Below, piece by piece: positions 21,171 to 30,064 of a DNA stretch of 64,000 nt. The translations under genes were made by a program, and so were the position numbers. The DNA comes from Paenibacillus_D tarimensis_A (lineage in GTDB: Bacteria > Bacillota > Bacilli > Paenibacillales > Paenibacillaceae). The notes below the pieces were generated by a model that had not been told where the DNA came from, did not search any database, and worked only from the letters and a program-made list of their open reading frames with translations. Location: assembly GCA_041281825.1 (NCBI GenBank), contig CP166298.1:6014001-6078000 (forward strand). Reading direction: 5' to 3'. How positions within the stretch are numbered: position 1 is the first letter of the stretch; every line of letters begins with the position of its first letter.

Positions 21171-21718
21171 AACGTGATGCCTTCCTTTCCTTGCCTTTGC
21201 ACATCCGCTGCTGCGGCTTCGACTTCCGAACGGATCGGTATGGTACTTCCTGTTCTTGCGAGCACGTCGGACAACGGAACAAGTACAAATGCGCGTTCCA
21301 TCATGCGGGGATGGGGAAGTGTCAACTCCTCCGTATCCATTCTACAACCTGCATAGTATAATAAATCCAGATCAATTGTCCGCGGCCCCCAGCGCCGGTC
21401 ACGGACACGGCCAAGAAGACGTTCCGTTTCCAGCATCTTGCGCAGAAGCATCGACGGCGAAAGTGTCGTCACAAGTCCGGCCGCCATATTAAGAAATGCG
21501 GGCTGCTCCGTAAATCCGACAGGATCCGTCTCATACAGTGCCGAAACGGCAATAACTGATATATCCGGTTGTTGATCAAGATGCTCAAGCGCCTTCTCCA
21601 GCATTATCTGCCGGTCTCCCAAGTTCGAGCCAAGTGCAATAAATGCGTTTGCTTCTCCTCTAAGGGATTCGCTATTTGCTTGATCAGCCCCATACGGGAA
21701 CGATTTGTCCATGCTCAT
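21122..21718 (-). CDS. folK: 6-hydroxymethyl-7,8-dihydropterin pyrophosphokinase
   Basis: The roughly 198-residue enzyme transfers pyrophosphate to hydroxymethyl-dihydropterin ahead of FolP. It shows FIALGSNLGDRQ, the loop VGFTEQPAFLNMAAGL, and the signature RWGPRTIDLDLLYY with the metal-binding aspartates. An N-terminal tail of about 20 residues before the domain is longer than usual. The ATG at 21718 is a compromise, and 21712 is possible. It overlaps folB by 35 bp. Confidence 0.93.
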   Translation of the reverse strand: MSMDKSFPYGADQANSESLRGEANAFIALGSNLGDRQIMLEKALEHLDQQPDISVIAVSALYETDPVGFTEQPAFLNMAAGLVTTLSPSMLLRKMLETERLLGRVRDRRWGPRTIDLDLLYYAGCRMDTEELTLPHPRMMERAFVLVPLSDVLARTGSTIPIRSEVEAAAADVQRQGKEGITLWNTICWRSDSGHSGN

Positions 21719-22076
21719 CCCGCTTTCTGCGAAGCTCCACAACAACACCGTCAAAATGGATATCAAACGGCGGGTTAGGTTTTATGACGCGTACTGTGAT
21801 TTCGTTTATAATAGTATAAGTGTCCAGAACCTGAGATGCAATACGGCCGGCTAAAGCTTCGATCAGTTTGCAAGGCGGGCCTTCCACAAGCCGCTTCACT
21901 ATTGCATGCAGTTCGGCATAATTAACCGTACGACGAAGATCGTCCGTTGCCGCTGCACCGCTTAGATCAAGATCCAGCTCCAGGTCCACCCCGAATTTCT
22001 GTCCTAGTTTATTTTCTTCTTCAAAGACTCCGTGATATCCAAAAAACTCCATCCCCTTTAATTGCATCCGATCCAT
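21684..22076 (-). CDS. folB: dihydroneopterin aldolase
   Basis: The 130-residue enzyme cleaves dihydroneopterin to hydroxymethyl-dihydropterin and glycolaldehyde. It starts with MDRMQLKGMEFFGYHGVFEEE, typical of FolB, and has the conserved KLIEALAGRIA helix. It overlaps folP by 19 bp upstream and folK downstream, which indicates translational coupling in the folate operon. Confidence 0.95.
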   Translation of the reverse strand: MDRMQLKGMEFFGYHGVFEEENKLGQKFGVDLELDLDLSGAAATDDLRRTVNYAELHAIVKRLVEGPPCKLIEALAGRIASQVLDTYTIINEITVRVIKPNPPFDIHFDGVVVELRRKRDEHGQIVPVWG

Positions 22077-22945
22077 CCATGATCACCTTCCTTATACCCT
22101 TCGATTTGCCGGTATACTACCGCGTCAGTCATCCTCACAACTCGCTTCATCTCCCGCACATCATGCACACGGACGATTTGACAGCCTTGAGCAATGCCGA
22201 GCGCGACGGTGGCAGCGGTGCCTTCTACGACATCGTCCACAGGCAATTCCAGCGTTCGCTGAATAAACCGTTTGCGCGAAGTGCCGAGCAGCACCGGATA
22301 GCCTAGCGCGTGCAGTTGATGAAGTGAAGCAAGCAGCTGCAGATTCTGCTCATAATCTTTGGCGAATCCGATACCGGGGTCGAGCCAGATCCGGTCGCCG
22401 GCGATCCCGGCGGCTTGCGCAATACCGACGCTCCCCTGTAAATCTGCAATGACATCCGGTAAAAAGTCATTATAATCCGGTTTATGACGGTTATGGGAAA
22501 TGATAACCGGGCATCCGTACTCTGCCGCTACAGCCGCCAGGTTGGCATCACCCTTCAGTCCCCATACGTCGTTAATGATATGCGCACCCGCTTCCATTGC
22601 CTGCCGGGCAGTCTCTGCCTTATAGGTGTCGATAGAGATCGGGACCTTCGGCAAAGCTTCGCGTACCGCCCGGATAATCGGAAGGACCCGGGCCAGCTCC
22701 TCATTCAGCGGAACCGGCTTGCTGCCGGGTCTTGTCGATTCACCGCCGATGTCGATCATATCCGCTCCTTCAGCGGCCATCGCTTCCGCATGCTGCACGG
22801 CGCGCTCAATCGCGTTGTAACGTCCGCCGTCGGAGAATGAATCGGGCGTTATGTTCAGGATGCCCATGATTAACGTCCTTTCCCCTAGCAACAACTCCGT
22901 TCCGTCATCCCAGTGATAGCTTCTGCTCCATACCTCTTTGATCAT
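22058..22945 (-). CDS. folP: dihydropteroate synthase
   Basis: The 295-residue TIM-barrel enzyme joins p-aminobenzoate to the pterin pyrophosphate and is the sulfonamide target. It has MGILNITPDSFSDGG, DIGGESTRPGSKPV and GTSRKRFIQ. ATG at 22945 is preferred because GAGGAAAG lies just upstream; the longer frame to 22993 lacks an SD. It follows pabC, so aromatic precursor and pterin branches are encoded together. Confidence 0.97.
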   Translation of the reverse strand: MIKEVWSRSYHWDDGTELLLGERTLIMGILNITPDSFSDGGRYNAIERAVQHAEAMAAEGADMIDIGGESTRPGSKPVPLNEELARVLPIIRAVREALPKVPISIDTYKAETARQAMEAGAHIINDVWGLKGDANLAAVAAEYGCPVIISHNRHKPDYNDFLPDVIADLQGSVGIAQAAGIAGDRIWLDPGIGFAKDYEQNLQLLASLHQLHALGYPVLLGTSRKRFIQRTLELPVDDVVEGTAATVALGIAQGCQIVRVHDVREMKRVVRMTDAVVYRQIEGYKEGDHGWIGCN

Positions 22946-23016
22946 ATTCTTTCCTCTTTTCTTCTCCGGCACGATTTTAGCTCGCAAGCGCATTTTGGAC
23001 TGCGGATTTGCCGCAT

Positions 23017-23910
23017 TTACCGTGCGGTCACCAGTTTGACGTCTTCACGGTATGCCTGCAGCAGCCGTCTGCTGATGCTGCCGGTAACAGTAATATCCCC
23101 GTCTACCGGGACTGCATTGCCCCGTTCATCCGTCAGCTTGGTCACAGACACAATCTCCTGAACGGAATTGGTGAGCCAAATCTCCTCCGCTTGCTGCAGC
23201 TGTTCCCAAGTGTAATAACCGGTGTGTATTTTGTACCCAAGTTGCTCCCCAAGCTCGATCACCCGCTTGCGGGTAATTCCCGGCAGGATCCCTGTTCCGA
23301 TGTCAGGCGTAAATATTTGTCCATCACGGGCAAAGAACAAATTGCTGACAATGCCTTCAGCCAGCCAGCCTTCCCTTGTCATCATCAACCCTTCCGCGCC
23401 GGCGGCCGCACCGCTGGCGGCAAGCTCCCGTTTCGCAATGATATTGTTCATATAATGAAGCGATTTAAGCCGTATTTCACCCTCGGGAGAATTTCTTCTG
23501 GTCGAGAGCAGCTTAAGCTCTTTGCCTTCCCGGTCAACTTCGCCTTTTTCAGGGGGGAGCGCTTTAACGAGTAAGAAGACATTTGGCCGTTCATAGTCCG
23601 ATGTGGTCAGGCCAAGCTCCCCGATGCCCGCGCTAACCGTCAACCGGACATAGGCGTCTTCCAGTCCGTTTGCTTCCAGCAGCCGCCGCAGCCAGCTTTC
23701 CAGCTCGTCCCGGTCCGGTATGTAACGGATGCCGACGGAGCTGCATCCTTCCCTAAGTCTCTGCAAATGCCGTTCCAGCAAATACGGCTTGCCTCCATTA
23801 TAGGTTCGAAAGGTTTCAAATAAACCGATGCCGTACAAAAAGCCGTGATCGTATACCGAGATCACGGCTTCATCCGCACCAAGAACAGACCCATTGTACC
23901 CGACTTTCAT
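23017..23910 (-). CDS. pabC: 4-amino-4-deoxychorismate lyase
   Basis: The 297-residue fold-type IV PLP enzyme removes pyruvate from aminodeoxychorismate to give p-aminobenzoate. The N-terminus VISVYDHGFLYGIGLFETFR is typical. The lysine in RLKSLHYMNNIIAKRE is in the expected Schiff-base region, and WLTNSVQEIVSV near the C-terminus is the cofactor phosphate-binding part. It overlaps pabA by 4 bp (ATGA type). Confidence 0.94.
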   Translation of the reverse strand: MKVGYNGSVLGADEAVISVYDHGFLYGIGLFETFRTYNGGKPYLLERHLQRLREGCSSVGIRYIPDRDELESWLRRLLEANGLEDAYVRLTVSAGIGELGLTTSDYERPNVFLLVKALPPEKGEVDREGKELKLLSTRRNSPEGEIRLKSLHYMNNIIAKRELAASGAAAGAEGLMMTREGWLAEGIVSNLFFARDGQIFTPDIGTGILPGITRKRVIELGEQLGYKIHTGYYTWEQLQQAEEIWLTNSVQEIVSVTKLTDERGNAVPVDGDITVTGSISRRLLQAYREDVKLVTAR

Positions 23911-24488
23911 CGTGCGGCGCCTGTCCGTATATTCAGAAAATTACGCAACAGCGTTAATCCGTGATCGGTAATTATCGATTCGGGATGAAATTGCACGCCT
24001 TCTATCGGATATTCTTTATGACGAAGCCCCATGATTTCTCCCTCTGCGGTTTCGGCGCTTATCTCCAGGCAGTCGGGCAGCGTTTCCTTCTTTACAATGA
24101 GCGAATGATAACGAGTAGCCGTATAAGGGGACGGCACACCGGCAAAGATCGTCTTGCCGTCATGAAAGATTTCCGACGTTTTCCCATGCATCAGCCTTTC
24201 GGCGCGTACGACATCCCCGCCAAACGCTTGTCCGATTGACTGATGACCGAGACATACGCCGAAAATCGGTATCTCGCCTTTAAAACGGTCGATCAGTGCC
24301 AGACTGATTCCGGCTTCGTTCGGAGTGCATGGTCCGGGGGAGATCAGAATGTGGTCCGGAGCCAGCTCCCCGACGCCGTTCAAGTCAATCTCGTCGTTTC
24401 GCTTAACAACGACTTCCTGCTTGAGCTCACCTAAATATTGAACGAGGTTATAAGTAAATGAATCGTAATTGTCAATGACCAGGATCAT
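23907..24488 (-). CDS. pabA: aminodeoxychorismate/anthranilate synthase glutaminase subunit
   Basis: The 193-residue class I amidotransferase delivers ammonia to PabB. It has MILVIDNYDSFTYNLVQYLG, the nucleophile cysteine in GVCLGHQSIGQAFGG, and the HPES catalytic histidine. In B. subtilis the equivalent protein serves both folate and tryptophan synthesis. Dual use is possible here but cannot be judged from the window. Confidence 0.96.
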   Translation of the reverse strand: MILVIDNYDSFTYNLVQYLGELKQEVVVKRNDEIDLNGVGELAPDHILISPGPCTPNEAGISLALIDRFKGEIPIFGVCLGHQSIGQAFGGDVVRAERLMHGKTSEIFHDGKTIFAGVPSPYTATRYHSLIVKKETLPDCLEISAETAEGEIMGLRHKEYPIEGVQFHPESIITDHGLTLLRNFLNIRTGAAR

Positions 24489-24511
24489 CGGTAATCCCCC
24501 TTAAACTTGAT

Positions 24512-26077
24512 TTATAGTGCGCGCTCCTCAGCTCTGAACCGCTCACTCGTCTGTACGGCCTTCCATAGAGCCTTTGCCTTATTCAACGATTCGTAGTATT
24601 CCCTCTCCGGATCGGAATCGATCACAATCCCCGCCCCTGCTTGAATATGCACCTGTTCATCCTTGACGGTCATCGTACGAATAATAATATTAAATTCCAT
24701 ATCTCCATTATAGTCAATCCAGCCCATGGAACCGGTATACGGTCCGCGTCTGGTCGGCTCGAGCTCCTCGATGATTTCCATCGTGCGGATCTTCGGGGCG
24801 CCCGTGATCGTCCCTCCCGGAAATGTCGCCGCAATGATATCGTAAGCATCCTTGCCTGCCGTCAGCCTGCCTTCGACCTGAGAAACTAGATGCATGACGT
24901 GGGAGTACCACTCAATCACCATAAGCTCCTTCACTTGAACCGAACCGTATTCCGAAATCCGGCCCAAATCGTTACGCTCCAGATCAACGAGCATAATATG
25001 CTCCGCGCGTTCTTTCTCGTTCGTTAGCAGTTCGTCCGCCATCCTCCGGTCTTCTTCCTCCGTTTTGCCGCGGCGTCTTGTCCCGGCAATCGGCCTTGTC
25101 GCAAGATGTCTGTTCCGGGACTCTACGAGAAGCTCCGGCGATGCGGATACCAGCTGAAAATCCGGACAGCGGAGAAACCCCATGTACGGCGATGGATTGA
25201 AGAGCCGCAGCCATTCGTACAGCTCTTCAGGCGGAACCGATACAGACCGGCTTTGACGAAGCGAGAGATTTACCTGAAACGCATCTCCCTGCGCAATGTA
25301 ATCCTGAATCCGCCGCACCGCCGATTGAAACCGATCCTTCGGAAAAGGAGAACGAATGCCTTCGAGAGCTTCAACATCAATTTGCAGTCCTTCTCCCTTC
25401 AGCATGTCCTTTCTTTGGGATCGAAGCGCGGCCGCTTCATCCTGTTCGTCGCCGCTCGTCATTTCCCGCCATCGTGCCGCCATCGATTCGACATGCTGTG
25501 CAGCCTGTTTATATAATGTCTTCAGCTGTTGCTCCCCCGTATCCGGTATGACGGCTTGATGGACAATACAGTAAAGCTGGTTGTCTTGATGATCGATCAC
25601 CCATATTTCATTCAGGCGAATGAACAAGTAATCCGGCAGTCCCAGATCATCGGCGGCAAGCTCCGGCAGCGTTTCAATACTGCGAATAATGTCATAGCTC
25701 CAAAAACCTGCACAGCCACCAATCCATTTCGGCCCTTCAGAACACCGCGGTCCATGAAAAGGACGCATCCATTCACGTACAAGCTCGAGCGGTTTGCCAT
25801 TTGCCTTGCCGGTCACTTCTCCGTTACTGTTTAGCAATACCGCTTCCAATCCTTTGCCCCGTATGACAGCGGCGGGACGAAGCCCTAAATACGTATAGCC
25901 GCCGTTCTTGCCGCTCTCCAGGATGACGGCGTAAGGGAAAGCCGTCTCCCATGCTTTCGTCCAGGCGGCGACGCCGTCCGGAGGAATGTTCAACGGTTGT
26001 TTATATAGAATGGGCAATGTTGTATATTTTCCGTCTCGATACCAGCTCTGCCATTGTTCAAATGGAGTGATGATCAT
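24512..26077 (-). CDS. pabB: aminodeoxychorismate synthase component I
   Basis: The 521-residue chorismate-using enzyme carries the signature blocks FPKDRFQSAVRRIQDYIAQG, ATRPIAGTRRRGKT, DLERNDLGRI and PGGTITGAPK in the C-terminal half. The N-terminal third is the divergent domain of the family. ATG at 26077 has AGGAGG 8 nt upstream. The frame is open to 26167, but that extension is Ala-rich, lacks an SD and reaches a likely -10 element. PabB rather than TrpE is inferred from the operon with pabA, pabC and folP. Confidence 0.93.
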   Translation of the reverse strand: MIITPFEQWQSWYRDGKYTTLPILYKQPLNIPPDGVAAWTKAWETAFPYAVILESGKNGGYTYLGLRPAAVIRGKGLEAVLLNSNGEVTGKANGKPLELVREWMRPFHGPRCSEGPKWIGGCAGFWSYDIIRSIETLPELAADDLGLPDYLFIRLNEIWVIDHQDNQLYCIVHQAVIPDTGEQQLKTLYKQAAQHVESMAARWREMTSGDEQDEAAALRSQRKDMLKGEGLQIDVEALEGIRSPFPKDRFQSAVRRIQDYIAQGDAFQVNLSLRQSRSVSVPPEELYEWLRLFNPSPYMGFLRCPDFQLVSASPELLVESRNRHLATRPIAGTRRRGKTEEEDRRMADELLTNEKERAEHIMLVDLERNDLGRISEYGSVQVKELMVIEWYSHVMHLVSQVEGRLTAGKDAYDIIAATFPGGTITGAPKIRTMEIIEELEPTRRGPYTGSMGWIDYNGDMEFNIIIRTMTVKDEQVHIQAGAGIVIDSDPEREYYESLNKAKALWKAVQTSERFRAEERAL

Positions 26078-26198
26078 GCATTTATCCTCCTGGGCCGCAG
26101 CAGCCGCAACAGCACCTGGCGGCTGCTTCATCATAAAACGTTCCAAATCCGCGTATAGCGGTTGCACTTAGTATAATCAAACGGCCGTAAAAAGAAAA

Positions 26199-26231
26199 GA
26201 ACCTCTGCGACTCCGAAGAGCCTGAGGTTCT
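26199..26231 (-). terminator. cysK terminator
   Basis: AGAACCTC (minus strand) pairs with GAGGTTCT, followed by TTTCTTTTT, 14 bp past the cysK stop. A TATACT just downstream may be the -10 element of the pab-fol operon. Confidence 0.85.
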
Positions 26232-26244
26232 GCTGTGACATTGG

Positions 26245-27183
26245 TTAGTTCTCGAAGTTGAACAACGGCGTGCTCAGGTAACGTTCGCCATTGCTTGGTA
26301 CGACTGCAACGACACGCTTGCCTTTGCCGAGCTCTTTCGCAACCTTCAATGCCGCGAATATCGCCGCTCCGGAAGAAATGCCGCACAGAATGCCTTCTTC
26401 CTTCGCAGCACGACGGGCATATTCGAACGCTTCCTCGTTCTCTACCGTAATCACTCCGTCATAAATCTCACGGTTCAGAATTTCCGGTATAAAATTAGCG
26501 CCGATCCCTTGGATCTTATGCGGTCCCGGATTACCGCCGGAGAGCAGTGGAGAAGCCGCCGGTTCGACCGCGTAAATTTTGATGTTCGGGAAGTTGTTCT
26601 TCAGCACTTCGCCTGCGCCTGTAATCGTTCCGCCCGTTCCGATACCGGCGATAAACGCATCAAGCTTGCCGTCCAGCGAGTTAATCGCTTCTACGATTTC
26701 AGGTCCGGTAGTCTCGCGATGGATTTTAACGTTGGCCTGGTTCTTGAACTGCTGCGGCATGAAGTAGCCCGGATTCTCTTGCTTGATCTCTTCCGCCTTC
26801 CGTACAGCGCCGTTCATTCCTTCCGAACCCGGCGTCAATACGATTTCCGCGCCGTAAGCGCGAAGCAGGTTGCGGCGTTCGATACTCATCGTCTCAGGCA
26901 TGACAAGAATCGCTCTGTAGCCCTTGGCTGCAGCTACAAGCGCCAAACCGATGCCGGTATTGCCGCTGGTCGGCTCAACGATCGTGTCGCCCGGTTTGAT
27001 AATGCCTTCTTGCTCGGCCACTTCGATCATGCTGATTGCAATCCGGTCTTTAACGCTGGCACCGGGATTTTGATATTCAAGCTTGACATAAATTTCCGCA
27101 CTATCCTCAGGAACAAGACGGTTCAACCGGACTAACGGTGTGTCGCCGATCAATTCCGTTACACTTTGTACTATTTTAGCCAT
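26245..27183 (-). CDS. cysK: cysteine synthase A
   Basis: The 312-residue PLP enzyme makes cysteine from O-acetylserine and sulfide. The Schiff-base lysine is in NPGASVKDRIA. The substrate loop is EPTSGNTGIGLA, the phosphate cradle is GIGTGGTITGAG, and the C-terminal part has CGISSGAA. It is monocistronic, with a consensus promoter and a terminator. CymR control is plausible from B. subtilis, but I did not find a clear CymR box. Confidence 0.97.
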   Translation of the reverse strand: MAKIVQSVTELIGDTPLVRLNRLVPEDSAEIYVKLEYQNPGASVKDRIAISMIEVAEQEGIIKPGDTIVEPTSGNTGIGLALVAAAKGYRAILVMPETMSIERRNLLRAYGAEIVLTPGSEGMNGAVRKAEEIKQENPGYFMPQQFKNQANVKIHRETTGPEIVEAINSLDGKLDAFIAGIGTGGTITGAGEVLKNNFPNIKIYAVEPAASPLLSGGNPGPHKIQGIGANFIPEILNREIYDGVITVENEEAFEYARRAAKEEGILCGISSGAAIFAALKVAKELGKGKRVVAVVPSNGERYLSTPLFNFEN

Positions 27184-27238
27184 GTGTATGAGTGCCTCCT
27201 TTATTTCCGACTAATTTGGTTGGTTTTGCTTTATTCAT

Positions 27239-27267
27239 ATTATCAATGGAAAAACCGTAGTTGTCAA
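27239..27267 (-). promoter_or_regulatory. cysK promoter
   Basis: TTGACA (27262-27267), a 17-bp spacer and GATAAT (27239-27244) lie about 55 bp before cysK. The -35 element begins only 8 bp past the stop of the preceding gene. Confidence 0.8.
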
Positions 27268-27274
27268 TAGCAAC

Positions 27275-28210
27275 TTAGGGTTGCCGATGAATGGACGCAT
27301 CATACTTCTCCAGCAGTTCACTTTCGATCTCGGTTAGCGGCTTTGCTGCCTGAAGCGCCGCCTGGCGACGCGCGTACTCCCGCTGTCTGTCTTCATCAAA
27401 CGGCGTCTTCATCTGGCGCTCGGTCAGATAGATGACCGCATATCCGCGCTCTACCGGAATGGGACCCGTTATTCTGCCCGTCTCCAGTTCAGCCGCTGCA
27501 TCAAGCACTTCCTTATCGATAAAGGGGTCGTCCGATTCGATGTATCCGAGATCCCCCCCGTTATCCGCAGTAAACGAATCAATCGAATATTGCTTGGCCA
27601 ATTTCGCAAACTCTTCTCCACTTTCCAGCTTATCGATCACTTGATTCGCCAACTGCAATGAATGAGTTACAATCCATGATAAGTGAAAAGTAGTTCCGGG
27701 GCTGAACAACTCGGGATGCGCTTCCTTGTATGCTTGTACTTCCTCATCCGACACATCGATCTGGCGAATTGCAATTTGTTCGAGAAGCAGCCGGTATTTC
27801 GTATCCTCCAGAATGTCCTCCTTACCTAACCCCAGCTGATTCCTCATTGTTTTATAGAAATCCGCTTCCCCTTCGTACCCTTGCATCATCCGGGACAGTT
27901 CTTCCTCCAACTCCAGACCGGATACCGTGATTCCTTGTTGCTCCGCTTCCAGCCCAATGGCGCGGCGGACCAGCAGCGTATGAAGCTCCTGCGTCCCATA
28001 CAGACGCCTCAGACGATCATGAAGCTCTTGCTCTGTGATTTTCTCGCCCCCGACCTCGGCTATGATTTTTTCATCTCCGGCCTTGCCTATGTCGGCCGGC
28101 TTCTTCGCTTTGACCGGCAGCAACATATGGACGACGACAATCACTGTCAATGTAACCATGCATACAGCTTGAAGGGCGATCAGTCCTTTCAGCATACTAT
28201 ATTTGTTCAT
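27275..28210 (-). CDS. membrane-anchored peptidyl-prolyl isomerase (parvulin/SurA type)
   Basis: The 311-residue protein has one N-terminal membrane helix (about residues 9-32), an N-terminal SurA-like helical domain, and a parvulin domain around residues 175-265. The parvulin core shows FHLSWIVTH, FAKLAKQYSIDSFTADNGGDLGY and GPIPVERGYAVIYL. No lipobox is present, so it should stay anchored by the helix. The position between hslO and cysK equals yacD of B. subtilis. A role in folding exported proteins is inferred. Confidence 0.88.
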   Translation of the reverse strand: MNKYSMLKGLIALQAVCMVTLTVIVVVHMLLPVKAKKPADIGKAGDEKIIAEVGGEKITEQELHDRLRRLYGTQELHTLLVRRAIGLEAEQQGITVSGLELEEELSRMMQGYEGEADFYKTMRNQLGLGKEDILEDTKYRLLLEQIAIRQIDVSDEEVQAYKEAHPELFSPGTTFHLSWIVTHSLQLANQVIDKLESGEEFAKLAKQYSIDSFTADNGGDLGYIESDDPFIDKEVLDAAAELETGRITGPIPVERGYAVIYLTERQMKTPFDEDRQREYARRQAALQAAKPLTEIESELLEKYDASIHRQP

Positions 28211-28238
28211 CGTCCCGTTTCCTCACTAACATGCTCTT

Positions 28239-29144
28239 TTATTGCAAAGGGTTTGGCTTCGCCTGCTGAAGCAGCATTTCCAGCCGCGTGCGTTCAAACC
28301 TGTAAACCTCATTACAGAAGTGGCACACCACTTCCGCCTGCCCGTCCTCTTCGATGATTTGCCGTAATTCCTCTTCCCCCATACTAATGAGCGAACGCTC
28401 CACCCGTTCCTCCGAGCATTTACACACAAAGGAAAGCGGCAGCTCCTCCAGCACTTGAAGATCATCGCCTACAACGAAACGTAAAATCTCCTCCGGCGAT
28501 TCCCCTTGATCCAGAAGAGCGGTTACCGGCGGCATCACCCCGATCGCCTGCTCCAGCCGGGTAATTTCATCGTCGCTTAATCCTGGAAGAAGCTGGATAA
28601 TGAATCCGCCTGCATGCATGACCGAACCGTCCGTATCGACTAGTACACCCAATCCTACCGCCGACGGGGTTTGCTCCGATGTAGCAAAGTAATAGGTAAA
28701 GTCTTCTCCCAGCTCTCCGGAAATAATCGGGATACTGCCCCTGTAAGGCTCCTTCAATCCCAAATCTTTAATAATATGAATATGTCCGGAGCGGCCGACG
28801 GCTCCGGCCACATCGAGCTTGCCCTGCGCATTGCTTGCCAAATGGACGTTCGGATGATCGACATACCCCCGCACTTCGCCTTTGGCATTGGCGTCGACGA
28901 CGATCTGTCCGATCGGACCTTCGCCTTTGACCTGAATCGTCAGCTTCTCTTCCCCTTTCAACATGGCTCCCATCATTGCACCTGCAGCCAATGTACGTCC
29001 CAGCGCGGCTGTAGCCGTCGGCATCGTCTGATGCCGCTTGCGCAGCTCCTCCGTCAGCAACGTGGTTCGAACGGCAAATACACGGACTTTTCCTCCCCAA
29101 GCTGTCCCACGGATCAGATGGTCTTGTGTCGCGTCCACGTTCAT
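28239..29144 (-). CDS. hslO: redox-regulated chaperone Hsp33
   Basis: The 301-residue holdase is activated by oxidation and unfolding. The C-terminal zinc switch is intact: CKC (in FVCKCSEE) and CHFC about 30 residues later supply four cysteines. ATG at 29144 follows AAGGAGG. The frame is open a further 14 codons but without an SD and into coaX. It lies 19 bp after coaX, in the coaX-hslO-PPIase run known from Bacillus. Confidence 0.96.
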   Translation of the reverse strand: MNVDATQDHLIRGTAWGGKVRVFAVRTTLLTEELRKRHQTMPTATAALGRTLAAGAMMGAMLKGEEKLTIQVKGEGPIGQIVVDANAKGEVRGYVDHPNVHLASNAQGKLDVAGAVGRSGHIHIIKDLGLKEPYRGSIPIISGELGEDFTYYFATSEQTPSAVGLGVLVDTDGSVMHAGGFIIQLLPGLSDDEITRLEQAIGVMPPVTALLDQGESPEEILRFVVGDDLQVLEELPLSFVCKCSEERVERSLISMGEEELRQIIEEDGQAEVVCHFCNEVYRFERTRLEMLLQQAKPNPLQ

Positions 29145-29163
29145 AAGCGCCTCCTTCACTCTT

Positions 29164-29934
29164 TTAATTTTCCTGATTCCGTTCATAAATTAACCGCAAG
29201 CCTTCCAATGTGAGCAGCGGATCCACTTCTTTCACCGTCTCCGATTCGGAAGCAATGAGCTCCGCCAGCCCGCCTGTGGCGACAACATAAGGTTTCACCG
29301 AAAACTCGGCGCATATGCGCCTGACGATCCCGTCGACTTGTCCGGCATACCCGTAAATAATCCCTGCCTGCATCGAAGTAACCGGATTTCGGCCGATGAC
29401 GCTCCGCGGCTTCACCAATTCGATCCGCGGCAGCTTCGCAGCGCGTTGATACAATGCTTCCGTTGAAATGCCGATGCCCGGCACGATCGCACCGCCCAAG
29501 TAATTACCGCCTTGATCGATATAATCAAATGTCGTCGCCGTTCCGAAATCGACAACAATAAGCGGCGTGCCGTACTTCTCAATACCGGCCACCGCATTTA
29601 CAATCCGGTCGGCACCGACCTCCCGCGGATTTTCATAACGTATATTCAAGCCGGTCTTAATTCCGGGGCCGACAATAAGCGGACATTTCTTCGTATATTT
29701 CATGCACAGCTGTTCCAGCGTCCGCATGAGCGGCGGGACGACCGACGAAATAATGATGCCTTCCACCTGGCCAAGCTCCAGATCCGCATATTGAAACAGG
29801 TTATGAAACATAATGCCGTATTCGTCCACCGTTGCCGACCGGTTCGTGCCAAGCCGCCAATGATGGAGCAGTTCCTTATCCTTATAAATGCCAAGTACGA
29901 TATTCGTATTGCCGACATCAACGACGAGAATCAT
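29164..29934 (-). CDS. coaX: type III pantothenate kinase
   Basis: The 256-residue ASKHA-fold enzyme performs the first step of coenzyme A synthesis. It shows the phosphate-1 loop MILVVDVGNTNIVLG, ENPREVGADRIVNAVAG, and the VDFGTATTFDYI phosphate-2 block. ATG at 29934 has AAGGAGGAG 4 nt upstream. An in-frame extension of 20 codons is only the repeat upstream, which reads MSCSKIP twice, and I exclude it. The interspersed repeat fills the whole gap to nadC. Confidence 0.96.
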   Translation of the reverse strand: MILVVDVGNTNIVLGIYKDKELLHHWRLGTNRSATVDEYGIMFHNLFQYADLELGQVEGIIISSVVPPLMRTLEQLCMKYTKKCPLIVGPGIKTGLNIRYENPREVGADRIVNAVAGIEKYGTPLIVVDFGTATTFDYIDQGGNYLGGAIVPGIGISTEALYQRAAKLPRIELVKPRSVIGRNPVTSMQAGIIYGYAGQVDGIVRRICAEFSVKPYVVATGGLAELIASESETVKEVDPLLTLEGLRLIYERNQEN

Positions 29935-29946
29935 CGCTCTCCTCCT

Positions 29947-30064
29947 TAACATAGGGATCTTTGAGCATGACATAGGGATTTTTGAGCATGACATAGGGAT
30001 TTTGAGCGTAGCTCAAAGTCTCTCTGCTTCTCAAAGTCTCTCTGCTTCCCAAAGTCTCTCTCAG
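29947..30064 (-). repeat. SD-proximal interspersed repeat, copy 2 (coaX)
   Basis: On the minus strand, three GAGAGACTTTG-type units begin at the nadC stop codon. The centre TTTGAGCTACGCTCAAA follows, then three CTCAAAGATCCCTATGT-type units that end at the coaX SD AAGGAGG. It occupies the entire nadC-coaX spacer. Confidence 0.93.

Noticed and set aside
26078..26167. Ala-rich N-terminal extension of PabB
   Set aside because: There is no SD at 26167, a likely -10 element overlaps it, and ATG at 26077 has AGGAGG at good spacing.
29935..29994. N-terminal extension of CoaX reading MSCSKIP twice
   Set aside because: It is the interspersed repeat read in frame. The correct start has AAGGAGGAG just upstream and matches the family N-terminus MILVVDVGNT.
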